Source: Puccinia triticina | Taxonomy: Eukaryota > Basidiomycota > Pucciniomycetes > Pucciniales > Pucciniaceae | DNA: 64,000 nucleotides | Assembly (NCBI RefSeq): GCF_026914185.1 | Contig: NC_070574.1 | Coordinates: forward strand, 3,410,501 to 3,474,500 | Direction: 5' to 3' | Part shown: positions 11,394 through 23,778 of the stretch, piece by piece | How positions within the stretch are numbered: position 1 is the first letter of the stretch | Layout: the number at the start of each line of letters is the position of its first letter | The notes under the pieces: model-generated | What the model saw: the letters and a program-made list of their open reading frames with translations, nothing else | Databases searched by the model: none | Told to the model about the DNA's origin: nothing | Translations under genes and position numbers: made by a program

Positions 11394-14300
11394 CCGGTAT
11401 GCATACAATCAAAGATGCACAGATCGCCCTTCACTTCCCGTTCTCCCTATCGCTCCAAAGTCCCCGGAGAGCTCATCCACTCCGATGTGGGCTCGTTCGA
11501 AATCGCATCCCGCGAGGGATATAAATATTTTGTTACATTCATAGATGATTTTTCAAAGTCTCTTTCCGTCATGCCACTGAAATGCAAAAGCGATGTTTTT
11601 CGCTGTTTCAAACTTTTCAAATCTTCCTTTGAAAAGGATGGCCGCTTTACCATTCGCGCGTTACGGTCAGATAATGGCGGAGATTATCTCTCCAAGGCCT
11701 TTGAAAATTTCCTTCTTGATTCGGGCATCACTCATTCTCCGGGTCCACCTCACTCTCCCGAGCTCAATGGTGTTGCGGAGCGGACAAACAGGACCATAGG
11801 CAACCTAATCCGGTGCCTTTTAATCAGCTCCAAACTCCCAAAATCTTTCTGGGTGGATGCTCTCCGTCACATTCTTTACTCCATCAACTCCATCCCCTTC
11901 TCCACCCCTACTGGTTTCCATTCACCTCAATCTCTTCTTGGTCGGTACTCAGTAGTTATTGACTCCCTGCATCCTTTTGGCTGTTTGACGTGGTATAAGG
12001 TTCCCAAAGCAAATCGTAAGAAACTCGACCCAAAGGCCCGTGTGGCTCTGCTTCTCTCATATCTTTTGGACGGAAACGGTTACCTTGTATGGGATTTGGA
12101 ACGGCGTCAGGCGGTCAAAACCCGTGATGTGTTATTCGACGACTCCACCTTCCCATACGACTTTTGCAAGGTGGGGCCATCTCCGACGGTCACGATTGAA
12201 CTACCCTGGCCGTCCTCTGAAGCTCGCGCTCCGATGCCGACACCTGTTTCATCTCCGGTCCCTGTTTCTCCTCCAGCGGCCCCTGCCGCCGCTGTTCTAC
12301 CCACCTCATCCATCCTCGAATCGCCACCCCTGGACATACCTCTCCAGCCCCGTTTTGATCAACGGCTAACGGCCTCCATACACGCGCCACTGAACAGACT
12401 GCGTGACCGGACCCCGTCACCCAAGTTATCTTCTACTGACTCAGTTTCATCTGACGGTAAGTCTGCCCTTTCGCCGGTCCAGCTCCCATCGCCCTTTCTT
12501 TGCCCTGCTTCCCCTCTGTCCCTTCTACCATCCCCTCCGCTTCTTCCCGTCGCACGAGCTCCTCCTGAGGTCATCTCACAGGTCTCCCTCTCCGGCGGTA
12601 CCTCCTGCTCCTCCGACCGCAATGACGCCTCCTCCAGTCCCTCCGACTCAGTCAAACCTCCCACCCTCACCACTCCCGGCCCCGGTGCCGTTGAGAAGTC
12701 TTTCCCCGCCGCCGATTGGCCCTGCCTCCGTTCCCCTTCCTCCATCTCCCCCTTCATTACCGTCTCCGCCGCCGGTCAGACGTTCCAATCGTTCTCGACA
12801 GGCTCCGGATCGTTACGGACACTGGTCCAAATCAACATCGGCTCCAAGCGACGTTGACACACCCAAAACCTGGCGTCAGCTCCAATGTTCTCCGGATAAA
12901 GATAAATGGATGAAAGCCGCAAATGAGGAGTTTTCCTCACTCCTGGGGATGGAAACATGGAAATTGGTCCCGCGACCGGAAAAACACCGCATCATTAAAT
13001 CGAAGTGGGTCTTTAAAGTCAAACGCCGGCTGGACAAGACCATTCAGAAACTGAAAGCTCGCCTCGTCGCCATGGGCTATTCTCAGATTTGTGGCCTTGA
13101 CTACAATGAAGTATTCTCGCCTACTCTTCGCATGGAAACCTTTCGTCTCATTTGCAGTCTTCTAGCTGTGCGTCGCTGGAAAGGACGTCAGGTGGATTTC
13201 AAAACTGCATTTCTCAACGGTCATCTTGACGAACCAATTTACATGGAGCAACCTGTTGGCTTTGAAGACTCGGCGCATCCTGATTATGTGTGTGAAGTTA
13301 CGCGGTCTTTGTACGGACTAAAACAGTCCCCCCGTCAGTGGAATCAAGAGCTGCATTCGGCTCTCCTCGATCTTGGAATGGAACAGTCCAAGTATGATCC
13401 CACTCTATACTTTCGCCTTGTCTCCGAGAAACTTGTTTGCGCCGTAACGGTGCACGTTGACGATCTCACGGTGGTGGGTGAACCTGCTCAGGTTGATGGG
13501 CTCATAAAATCCCTGGGTTCACGCTTTCAGATTGGTGCCAACAAGGATTTACATCATTTCCTGTCAATCAAGATCACACGGGATGTTGAAAATTGCCTTC
13601 TGTATCTATCTCAAGCACATTACATTGACGATGTTGTCTCTCGCTTCCTGCCCAACGGTTCAACTCCGACATCTACTCCCACCAATTCCTCTTTCAAAGA
13701 CCTGCGCAAACGCAAACCCAGTGATCCTGCCTCCTCAGGACCCTATAATCAACTAATCGGCTTGCTGCTCTGGGTTGCTCAATGTACGAGGCCCGATATC
13801 TCTTTCGCCGTGAATCGACTTTCCCAGTTTCTCAAAGATCTCTCCGATGATCACTGGCTGGCAGCAATCCGCATACTCCACTACCTTTCCACCACCAAAA
13901 ACCTTTGACTTCGCCTCGGCGGCTCGATGGTTTTCAGTGGTTTCTCCGACTCAGACTGGGCCGAGGATCGCAAGGATCGCCAATCTACCTCAGCATACAC
14001 ATACCGCCTCGGTGAGGGGTCTGTCTCGTGGAAATCGCGCAAACAAGCAACCGTGTCTCTGTCAAGCACCAAGGCTGAATATAAGGCACTCTCTGACTCA
14101 TGCAAAGAGGGCCTATGGTTTTGAAACGTCCTCACCGAATTACATCTACGTCCTAAACACGCCATTCCGCTTCACGTCGATAACAAGGGTGCTGAGGCTC
14201 TTGCAAACAATCCCAAACATCACTCAAGAACCAAACACATTGATGCGCGTTATCACTTCGTACGGGAATGTGTAAAGGACTCAAAGATACAGATTCTTCA

Positions 14301-14394
14301 CGTCTCCACACAAGCCATGCTCGCCGATATGTTAACTAAGCCGCTCCCTCGAATACTCCTCGAAAAACACCGTCTTATGTTTGGGATAGTCTAG
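11394..14394 (+). pseudogene. Copia integrase, reverse transcriptase and RNase H, disrupted
   Basis: The integrase core shows HSDVG, SDNGGDY and the glutamate of NGVAERTNR, the D,D,E set. A proline-rich linker (about 12180-12800) follows and the reading frame changes within it. Reverse transcriptase starts near the PKTWRQLQ block and carries HVDD in place of the usual YVDD at about 13455. RNase H shows FSDSDWAED and STKAEY, and the tail holds ADMLTKPLP. TGA stops fall at 13906-13908 and 14122-14124, before the natural stop at 14392-14394. With the frame change these block a full polyprotein. Confidence 0.88.
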
Positions 14395-14466
14395 ATTTTT
14401 TTTCTCATGTTTTCCTTCATTTCTTTTCTGGTTATGTTCATCTCTCAGATTCTCAGCAAGGGGGGG

Positions 14467-14756
14467 TGTTGAGCTTGGCTCATCTTGTTGTCTGCTTTGA
14501 TCTTCTTTCCTCTCTGTTCATCACCTATCACACACTTGTTACCGGTTTCACAGTTCATCACTCGACTACATAACCTGAGGCAGCAGACAGTGGAAAGGCT
14601 TTCTTCATCCTTTCCAACACACTCACCATCTCGTGTCTGCTGCTTCAGGTCAGTTCTCTCTTTCTCTTCCTTTTTCCTTTTTCATATGAAATACATTATC
14701 CTTTCCAACACACTCACCATCTTGTGTCTGCTGCTTCAGTCTTATATATTTCATCA
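14467..14756 (+). repeat. 3' LTR of Copia element
   Basis: The 290-bp right copy starts straight after a purine tract and is followed by the TTCAT duplication. Differences from the left LTR include CAATC versus TGATC near the start and swapped T/C in the two internal CCATCYYGTG repeats. Confidence 0.92.
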
Positions 14757-15958
14757 TTCATCAGACACCTCTCATGTACTTCATATCATCAGTCAAGTTA
14801 CAATAAACACCATCCTCAGACAAATTTTTGTTGCTATTGCACGAAGAGACCAAGACATAAGTGAATTAATGCAAATAGTCAATAGCAAACAGATACATAA
14901 ACAAATGAAAGTTTGAGAATGTTTTGCAGCAGGGGCAAAGATTGAAGGAGAGAAGTATGAGAACTGGTAGATGGTGAAGTGTGGCCACTGCGTTGATGTC
15001 AGTGTAGCCATTACTTGTTTAGAGCTTATGTTGCTTACTTGTTTATAGCTGATGATGCTCATGGAGCACTTTGTTGAGGACACACCAAGTGATTGGGTGC
15101 GGGCACGGTCATGTGGTTGAGACTTGGAGGAGGTCATGGTGGTACTGACTGAGGCAGTGGCGCTGGTTCTGGAGGAGCAAGGGGCAGTCTTGAAGTTGGT
15201 AGAGACAATGGCCGGTGTAGCAAGGCGCATTTCTGGTGTGGGCATCCTTGCAGAAAAGACCATGGACTTGTTGACTCGGGAGGTGCAGGGTGAGTTAGTG
15301 TTGTCTTTGACTGCTTGGTGTCAGGCCCGGTTTGGCATTGGTCTGGTTGCATCTAGAAGAGGAAGGAAACTTACAGGTTAAGATGTTGAGGGCTTTGTCG
15401 GGTCAGCGGCCGAAGCGCTGTTGAAAGCTGAAGTGGCTGTGTCAATGGCTGGAGTGACCGCCAGGGTCCGAGCTGAGTCGGAGCCTTCAGGTGGGGGACC
15501 CGAACTCAAATTCTGACAGATATTATTCAAGGGACGCAGCGTGAGGGGTTTAGGGCAATGAGAGGAGTTGAGTTGTAGAGTGGCAGTGGGGTCCAGGGAT
15601 GGAGTCGGACTGGTTTGGTTGGTGGCGGGGTTTTTGATTGATTGTTAGCCCAGAAACATTATGTACTGCAGGAGGGGGGCATTGGTGGCAGCATGCTGAT
15701 TGATGATGATGGGTGGCGTACAAGGCAGCCAGTGAGTGTCAGTGCTGCGTCCTGTGACTCTGACAAGCTAAAATCTTCTTCAGTACATGTCTGAGCTCCT
15801 TGATCTAGTTGATTCATGAAGAAGGGAAAGAACTCACCATAATTACATTGAGGATACCTTCCCATCCACTGAGTCGGTGAAGTGGTGGGAATGCCTGAAG
15901 TTCCCGTCCGGTGGGGTGAGGTTTTGAGCTGATAGAGCTGGCTGAAACAAGGTGATGA
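14757..15958. other. No recognised gene
   Basis: The sequence has open frames on both strands (for example 15124-15381 plus) without recognisable domains. The Copia target flank is at its left edge and the minisatellite begins at its right edge. Confidence 0.45.
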
Positions 15959-16760
15959 GCATCTGGAGGCAAGCGAGCTGACGGAGCTGGCTGAACCACG
16001 GGTGTGAGCAGCTGGAGCTGAGCGAGCCAAGTTCATTGAGCTGACGGAGCTGGCCAAACGGCGGGTATGAGCAGCTGGAGCTGAGCAAGCCGAGTTCGTT
16101 GAGCTGACGGAGCTGGCCAAATGGCGGGTATGAGCAGCTGGAGCTGAGCAAGCCGAGTTTTTTGAGCTGACGGAGCTGGCCAAACGGCGGGTGTGAGCAG
16201 CTGGCGCTGAGCAAGCTGAGTTTGTTGAGCTGACGGAGCTGGCCGAACGGCGGGTATGAGCAGCTGGCGCTGAGAAAGCTGAGTTTGTTGAGCTGACGGA
16301 GCTGGCTGAACCACGGGTGTGAGCAGCTGGAGCTGAGCAAGCCGAGTTCATTGAGCTGACGGAGCTGGCCAAACGGCGGGTATGAGCAGCTGGAGCTGAG
16401 CAAGCCGAGTTTGTTGAGCTGACGGAGCTGGCCAAATGGCGGGTATGAGCAGCTGGAGCTGAGCAAGCCGAGTTTGTTGAGCTGACGGAGCTGGCCAAAC
16501 GGCGGGTGTGAGCAGCTGGCGCTGAGCGAGCTGAGTTTGTTGAGCTGACGGAGCTGGCCGAACGGCGGGTGTGAGCAGCTGGCGCTGAGCAAGCTGACAG
16601 AGCTGGCCAAACAGCGGGTGTGAGTGATCAGCTGGAGCTGAGCGAGCTGATGGAGCTGGCCAAACCGCGGGTGCGAGCAGCTGGCGCTGAGCAAGCTGAG
16701 TTTGTTGAGCTGACGGAGCTGGCCAAACCGCGGGTGCAAGTGAGCAGCTGGAGCTGAGCG
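15959..16760. repeat. 63-bp minisatellite, about 12 units
   Basis: The unit contains GAGCTGACGGAGCTGGCC, then a GGCGGGTRTGAGCAGCTGG part, then an AGCTGAGCAAGCCGAGTTYG part, with two or more shortened units near 16580-16660. Because 63 is divisible by 3, all three minus-strand frames stay open and give 21-residue repeats (such as SSVSSTNSACSAPAAHTRR). This openness follows from the period and is not by itself evidence of a protein. Confidence 0.85.
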
Positions 16761-17574
16761 AGCTGAGTGGTTTGGGCCCCAGCTGTTGGATATTACCTAA
16801 CTTGAGCTGACAGAGCTGGGTAGCCTTGTGCCTAGCTTTCCAAGCTGGCTGACTAGCTGTTTGAGCTGGCTTGGTCAGCTCTCCATGTTTTTGGCTTCTG
16901 ACCAAAGATGAGTACCAATTATCATTGGACAAAAGCCGTAATATTTTAGTGTCACAGGTGTGTTGTGGCAAAAACTTGATAGAGATCACTATGTGTAGTA
17001 CTCTCTATCAGACTTAGATCAAACAATGTAGATGATGTGCAATGACACAAGCTATTTAAGAGCCTGATTGTGATCACAGGTGTTGGGTGAGTGGATGTTT
17101 GAGATCACACTGTTAAATGAATGAGTGACTGGTTGGTTGGTGGCTGCTATTCACATGCTGAATTCAAATGAGGGGGGAGGAAGGGCTCCTTATATAGTCT
17201 ATCTACAAGGCGGCTGACTTGTGGTTCTAGCCCTAAGTCTAATTGAATATGCATACAAATATGGCCAACTTGTGGTTCTAGCCCTAACTCTAATTGAATA
17301 TGCACAAAAAATATGACCCAGTTGTGGTTGGCTCTAATAACATATTATGTACTACCAATGTACTACTATACTTATACTTATGTTGAATGAAAACCATTTA
17401 ACCAAAATAACTTTTGACTGAGTGGAGCTATCCTAGTGGTTCAAGTGAGTGACTAGGGGTTAAATGACTTGCAGAATCTAATTATGCAATAATAAATCTA
17501 AGAATATATCTCCTTCTCATGTATTCAACCATTGCTTTATGTAATTTGATACTTGAGACAGATTTGGCACACCA
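16761..17574 (+). other. LTR-like sequence ending at a CCGGT site
   Basis: The stretch contains a TATA-like TTATATAGTC (about 17191), a duplicated TTGTGGTTCTAGCCCTAA-type segment, and ends GCACACCACA directly before CCGGTCATTGAG of the palindromic minisatellite. The end matches the 937-bp insertion at 10457-11393 in its last bases and its target. The left boundary and duplication could not be placed, so this may be the right part of an LTR. Confidence 0.35.
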
Positions 17575-17833
17575 CACCGGTCATTGAGAGGAGCGAGTCC
17601 CCTTGATGACTGGTGCAGACCGGTCAGCGGGAGGATATCCAAATCCCCTCGATGGCCAGTCAAACCGGTCAACCGGCCATTGATAGGTGTGAGTTCCCTC
17701 AATGGCCGGTCAGACCAGTCAACCTGCCATTGAGAGGTGTGAGTTCCCTCAATGACCGGTGCAGACCGGTCATTGAGAGGAGTGAGTCCCCTTGATGACT
17801 GGTTCAGACCGGTCATTGGGAGGATATCCGAAT
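17575..17833. repeat. Palindromic minisatellite, first locus
   Basis: Repeats of the type ACCGGTCATTGAGAGG and CCTTGATGACTGGTNCAGACCGGT alternate, so most units are partly self-complementary. The same vocabulary (tgaccggt, catcaagag, gtgccggtc) fills 48090-49260. Confidence 0.7.
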
Positions 17834-18174
17834 TGTAACCCCTCCCTTCGGAGGTGTCACAAGCAGGATCACAGGATCCCAAATAACAATCCCGCTTATA
17901 GTCTTTCCCGTCCCCCGCCCCTCCTGACTTGGTAGAGATCGTCTTGACATCTCTCCCGAGTCAGGTAAGCCCAGTCATTTCCTATCACTTCCTTCCCCCC
18001 CCCCCCCCCCCCACATATTGTGTATTTAGACTAACAGAGATTGTCCTGACATCTCTCCCGAGTCAATCTGCAATTCACTCCACCGCGGTTCTAGAAACCG
18101 CTCGAGGCCCTGCCTCTGCGCCCTGAGTTCCTGTCCCAGTGAAGAGCTCCACCCCCCAATAGCGCGCTCTTACA
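17834..18174 (+). repeat. Probable 5' LTR of Gypsy element
   Basis: The segment starts TGTAACCCCTCCCTTCGGAGG and ends CGCTCTTACA, 198 bases before a gag frame. An internal part (GACATCTCTCCCGAGTCA) is present twice, separated by a run of about 17 C. No matching right LTR lies in the window, so length and role are inferred from TG...CA ends and position. Confidence 0.45.
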
Positions 18175-18371
18175 CTTTTTTTTTCTAGAACCTTGAATCA
18201 ATCCGACAATCTGCCCTTGATATTGTCCTCACTCTCAATCTGACCCATCTGAATCTGAACCCGCCTGAATCTGATCTGCTCTGCCTACACCTGAACCTGC
18301 CTCGCCTGAACCTGATCTGTTTCCCAACCACGCCCATTTTTTTCCTTTAACTCGCCACTCGCCGCCCCCTC

Positions 18372-20000
18372 ATGTCCACGAGACGAACCGTCTCGTCCGA
18401 CCAACTACTCGACATCACCGACACCGAGGCCCTCATCCGGGCAGCGAACAAGGCGAAACGCCTTGCAGCAAAGTCCTTGTCATCCAACACCACTCCCGGC
18501 CCCAGTAACTTGAAATCATCAACCCCGGGCCCACTCACTGCACCGGCCGAACCTACAGAGACCAGCTCCTGTCCGGTGTCGCTCGCCTCGTCCTTTGTCC
18601 TCCCCCCAGCTGTCGGCTTCCAAGCCCCATTGGAACCGTCCCTATTTTCCGCAACACCCGCAGACCCACCGAACGTGCGGGCCTGGGAAATCATCCCTCC
18701 AACCGAGATCCGCCCCCCGCCCCCACCGAGCGGCCCAATTTACCCCCTGATCTCTGCTCCCTTAGCACTCCCCTCGCCAAAGGAATCCCAGCCCTCACAC
18801 GTCGCCATGAACTTACCGGACCCCGCAAACAAGCCCCAGACCGCAATGCCCAATCTGACCGGCCCGCCCCCACCGACTAGACCCTTGACCAGTGGATCAT
18901 TGCAGGACAAGGTCAACCCAGGACAGGAAGACACCCCTGCACAAGCACCTGCAAACCCTACAGCGGGACCAACCGTTAACACGGCCCCCCCTGCGCCATC
19001 CGGTCCGACGGACCGCTCCATCATGTGGATATTTGCTGAAATGCAGCAAATGACGTTGCAGATGCAGCAAGCAAACTTTGACGCCAGACTAGCCGCGGAT
19101 CAGCAAGCCCAAGAGGACCGCAACCAATTGAGGCGACTTGAGGAGGCAGTCACAAAAGTCCTGGTGACCCCAACTGAGGCTCCAAGCACAACGCTGCCGC
19201 GTGACGGACGAATTGACTTACAGCAGTTCCGCACATTGGACGGCCCGGTATTCACAGGCCCATTTCAGGACGTCGAGGTCTTCTTGACCTGGATCTATGG
19301 TCTAGAAGTTTTTTTTTGGCACAAAGGCCGTGACCCTGGACAGTGACAAGATCCGGATTGCGGGGACCTTGATCAAGGAATCCAACCTTCTGTCCTTCTA
19401 TTCCAACGAGGCCGCCAAATACCTCAGCCGAACTTGGGTGGACTTTAAGGAGGCCCTCTTTACGACTGCGCTCCCCCTTTGTTGGCGAAGAGAAATCAAA
19501 GGACAGATCCGTAACCTCCGCATGATGGAAACGGAGACCTTCACACAGTTTGAGACGCAAGCGCGAACACTCCAACGCATGGTGAATTTTGCAGCTAGCC
19601 TGCTTGTGATGCCAGACGAGGAGCTTGCCGACTGGATTGTCCTGGGCCTCTCGGCAGAGTTGCGGGGACAGGTTCACATGTTCAAACTCCTTGAGGCGGA
19701 TCCATTCGAGTACAATCACTTCGCCCAACGAGTCAGGACAATTTATGATGCCATACCTAGACAAGCAACAGGTGGCCGCAACCGGCCGGCAGCAGCCCCA
19801 ACCGCATCCACTGACGGTCCTTCAAACGCTGAGGGGAGGTAAAATGGCCTACCTCGAGAAGAGTACTTCTGGCAAATACACGCATATCTCGACTCCGTCG
19901 GCCTCTGTCACTTCTGCAAACACCACTGCGGCACGGCACCCGGAAACTGCCCAGGACCGATGGACCGCACCTGGGTTGTCGTCCCAGCCGACTTCTGACC
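18372..20000 (+). pseudogene. Gypsy (Ty3-like) gag relic
   Basis: The first frame (ATG 18372) is proline-rich, then has a coiled-coil-like MQQMTLQMQQ stretch and a gag entry ending near 19313. A run of nine T (19309-19317) marks a change of frame. The following frame holds the retrotransposon gag capsid-type region (about 19330-19842), ends in TAA 19840-19842, then continues as a CHFCKHHCGTAPGNC cysteine segment to about 20000. No protease, reverse transcriptase or integrase follows, so only the 5' part of the element remains. Confidence 0.7.
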
Positions 20001-20799
20001 TCCAGCAAAGCCGGACAACTACACGAGGCCCAAGGCATGGAGTAGCCCACAAGGGGGACAATATGACATACTGCACCTTTCACATCCCCATGAAAAGGAC
20101 ACACTGGTCATGGAGCCAAGAAAGGCCTATATTTTGGATGAGTTCTGGATGAATTCCAGATGTGTTCTAGATTATTCCTTGGCAAGTTATGGTTTATTTC
20201 AGGATGATTTCCAACTGATTTCAAGCTGACTTCCAGTCTTGTTCATACCTATTCAATATTTCTTTACCAAAGGACTCCAGCACAGTTATGGAAAAAGGTT
20301 ACGGCAAGGCACTCCCTGGGGAGTGAGAACATATCTCCCCTGGTGAACGCTGTCCCTCCCATTATTGGGAGTTAAGGTGATACAGATGTTGCACATTTTT
20401 TAAGCTCATCAACTTATCATCAAACCATCAAGTGATTTTTTGATGGATTTTTGAAAAAGGCTGCAAGCCTCAAGGCCACCTCTTCTTGGGCGGTGCCTGG
20501 CCCTGCAGGTCCGAGCGGGGAAAGTTTTTTTCCTCTTTATTCTCCTTCTCTTTTTTGTTTGAGTGACTCTCTTCAAAAACGGAGTCAATAGAAAGACAGA
20601 CAAGATGCCTTTGCATCCATCCATGGTTGGAACCTTATATGTAGCTTGAAAAACAAGTGAGCTACAAGCCTTTGAACGCCAACCAGAGTTTCCGAGATGC
20701 TCTCAGGCGAGCACCCCGACATAAGTTGTAAGTCCCTCCCTGCGTTTGGCGGCACTCTGCTCCCCACTCAGCCCCGCAGAGGAGGGACTTTGTTAAGTT
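20001..20799. other. No recognised gene; contains a GTCCCTCC hairpin
   Basis: No domain was recognised. Near 20730-20788 AAGTCCCTCC and GGAGGGACTT face each other across 40 bases. Related hairpins occur at about 22878, 31768 and 32228. Confidence 0.4.
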
Positions 20800-21392
20800 C
20801 AACACTGGGTCGATATGATACCAATGACAGTAATTATGGTGTTCAAAGTTGGTTTGCATAATTTTATGCATGCATAGATCATAAAATCATAAAATCTTTT
20901 TTGCAGGGGATATGACTGTCTGATTATGTAATACAAAATTTCCTCACCAAAATATTTTTATGATTTTATGATTTATGCATGCATAAAAATATGCAAACCA
21001 ACTTTGAACACCATAAATGTAACAATATTGTATTGATTTTTGGCGCGTTAACGGTACCGTTACCAGTAATGGCAGTGTGTTACCAATAGTAGATTTGGAT
21101 TATTAATTCTATTTGCCGCCGTTACAATATTGCTGCTGATATAATGTCAATATTGCGGTGGTATTGTGTTTTTTTTTGGCTTTTTTAGCCTTTTTTGGCT
21201 GGAAAAACACCGTTATTGCATTACTTGCGTTACCATACCGGTAACGATCTTACAAACATTGAATTGTTTCAATATGCGCAAGGCGCAAACAAAATCGTTA
21301 CCGTTAACAGTAACGGCAAAAAAGGTAACGCAGCGACGTTACAATATGAAAAAACCCAGAATATTGTATCAAATCGTATTGACCCAGTGTTG
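20800..21392. mobile_element. 593-bp TIR element, 7-bp duplication
   Basis: The ends are CAACACTGGGTCGATAYGAT on the left and the near-identical inverse on the right. TTAAGTT flanks both ends (20793-20799 and 21393-21399), a 7-bp target duplication. The end starts like the CAACGCTG of the 203-bp and 234-bp elements elsewhere in the window, and the duplication has the same length. The interior contains many GTTACNGT/ACNGTAAC motifs and no protein frame. A 181-bp element is nested near its left end. Confidence 0.75.
20835..21015. mobile_element. 181-bp palindromic MITE nested in 20800-21392
   Basis: The ends TATGGTGTTCAAAGTTGGTT and its inverse run inward as long arms that include TTATGCATGCAT. 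AAT lies on each side, consistent with a 3-bp duplication. It is non-coding and younger than its host element. Confidence 0.7.
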
Positions 21393-21399
21393 TTAAGTT

Positions 21400-23778
21400 A
21401 AACTCCAGTGGGGCTTCACTGATTGTTGAGTGGGGCACAAGGACACAAGAGCCCCAAGAGGCAAAGTATAGATCACGGGTCTGTATTACTGGGCCATCAA
21501 GTAAGGGCTAGCTTGGAGAGATGTGGAAGACAAGATCTCTCAGTCACTACAATCAGTGGAGCAGAAGGAACAGAGGAGGGAAAAGGGAAAAGGCAGGAAG
21601 GCTTATGAAAGAAAAGTGACTGAAGGAGGATGAGATGAGACAAGGGCTGAAGAATTCAAGAGCACAAGATGCTCAGGGTCTCAGAACAAAAGATCAGAAG
21701 TCTCCAAAGGAGCAGGTCTGTCTGATATGGGCCCGGAACTGAGTGAGTGTGTATTTCATGAGGGAACAGAAGAAATACACTGTGGCAAGGGGCCTAGAGA
21801 GGGGGCCTAGTTGGCTATGGAACCCTCTGGAAAGGAAAAGAACAACAACAGAAATAAGCCCTCTTCTGGGCATGGGGCAGAATTCTAACAGCTTACCTAG
21901 CCGGGAGAGATGTGGAAGACAAGATCTCTGCCGGCTAGGACGTGGAAGGGAGCGTAGACTAAATATCAGATCTCAGCAGGCTTGTGATACTGTTTGTGAA
22001 AACTTGCAGACGGAGTGACGGTGCACAAGGCAGGACCAAGTGGGCAATAGGCTTGCCTGCGGCGTTTCCGGAGGGATGCAAGACTGGGTGTCTTCCCTTG
22101 GACCGCCAGAACTCGGCAACTCTCTGCCCATGGGCCGTGCCAAGCCTTGCAAGTGTTTGGGGGATAGCACGCCTGCACCTGCCCCTCCTTCGAGCTTAAC
22201 CAAGCCTCTCTGGAGGAGAGCCCCGCAGGGTCTCTGTCTCACAGAGAGGCTTGCCCCCAAGCCACCGATTTTGGCATGAGAGCTGACAAGCCTGGGGCCC
22301 AACCAACCCCCATTTTTCCTTTTATCCATGATCTCACACCCATTTTTTGCCCAATAGGGACATGAGTGGTGCGGCCTTGTAGGTTTGCTTCTTGCGCAGA
22401 CAGCCATCCACAAATCAGCTTTTTATCCCCCCAGCTGGCCGCTGGGCATCCTTGCAAAATCACTGCTGAGCTCGGTCCAACAAATCAAGGTTTTTTTCCA
22501 ACTTCTGTACATCAAGCATATCAATATAAATATTATGCATTGATCATGAATTGAGAATTGAACTTGTTCAAAAATATGCATTTTCATTTAATTACAAGCA
22601 GAAAATACTGCTTCCATGCACTTACTAAAGATACAGAAGTGTACAATCATTGCCAGAATCTTGGAAGCATGATTTTAAAAGCTTTGTAACTTCAAGACCG
22701 TTCAAGATAAAAACATATGGCCTATGTAGGTTTGAAGGCCAGATGCAGGGCTTCAATTTGGCACCTGGGCAGCCCATTTGGCCCACAGGATGCTATGGTG
22801 GTGTGGTGTTGAAGTTTGACACCAGCCAAATGGGTTGAGGCGGTCCTCAGCGCTCACGCCAAATTTCCCCGCTTACTCCCAAGTCCCTCCTTCGGAGGCT
22901 CGCGCTTCGCGCGAGGGGCGCCAGCCTGCCAACTCAGAAGGATGGACTGACTAAGTTCGCCCCTCCTTCTGATATGATTCCAGCCTCCCTTGGCCGCCAC
23001 CCTTTCTTCTCTTTTCCGAAAACATCCATTTGCCTCATGGATCTTGGAATTTCCACCGGACCAGAGAACGGCTGCCCGTGCGCAGTGATCTCCAGGCCGA
23101 TTTGCTGCCACAACACAGGTAGCTTTCATGGGGTCCTCTTAAGACGGTTGGGGCGGTGCGCTATGGAGATACAGAATGAAATCTGGATATCACAATTACT
23201 TTGTTTTGTATTCTTATTTTTGACATATTTTTTTATAAAGAGAGCTGAGCTGGATACAAGCAATCACAAAAACATGATCATTTTGTGAAGAGGAGTGCCA
23301 TTCCATCCAGGAAAAATGGGTCAAGTGAGGAGGGGATGCGCCTTGACTGAGCAACAGCATAACGATGAGCGCGATTCTCCGGGTCTCTCGTGCAACGATT
23401 CTTCCCTCCGGCACAGCCTCAGGCGAGACGGACTTCGTGAAGTTTGCTCTGCCCCCTATACACCACCCACAACCAATACATTACAACAACTACCACCAAA
23501 CAAATACACCCAACCGACACGTAAACCGGGTACAACAAACCGCCACGGACACCATACATAAGACATGCATAAAGAAATAAAAGGCAGGCTTTCTGTGGCA
23601 GTCACTGGAGAAAAAGCAAGTCAAAAAAAAAAAGCCACCGTGTACCTAATCGTGTTCTGTTTTTCTTGGATGGCGTGTCATCATGTGGCGACGGACGTTA
23701 CGGTGTGAAGAGACAAAAAAAAAAGAAGTGGCCGTGAAGGAGATATCGCATTAAGAGGGGGTCGAAAGTGAGAATGGA
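21400..23778. other. No recognised gene; short direct duplication
   Basis: A segment beginning GAGAGATGTGGAAGACAAGA occurs at about 21517 and again at about 21906. The rest has overlapping open frames without recognisable domains. A CCTCCTTCGGAGG hairpin is at about 22884. Confidence 0.4.

Larger units (their letters stand above)
8508..14756 (+). mobile_element. Copia (Ty1-like) LTR retrotransposon
   Basis: Two 290-bp LTRs bound the element and TTCAT occurs immediately outside both, a 5-bp target duplication. Gene order is gag, protease, integrase, reverse transcriptase, RNase H, which is the Copia order. A purine run (AGCAAGGGGGG) lies just before the 3' LTR and acts as the polypurine tract. 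The coding region carries one 937-bp insertion, a frame change and two in-frame stops, so it is not autonomous. The LTRs differ at only a handful of positions, which suggests recent insertion. Confidence 0.92.

Noticed and set aside
12107..12757. Several minus-strand frames across the Copia linker
   Set aside because: They are shadows of the proline-rich plus-strand coding region.
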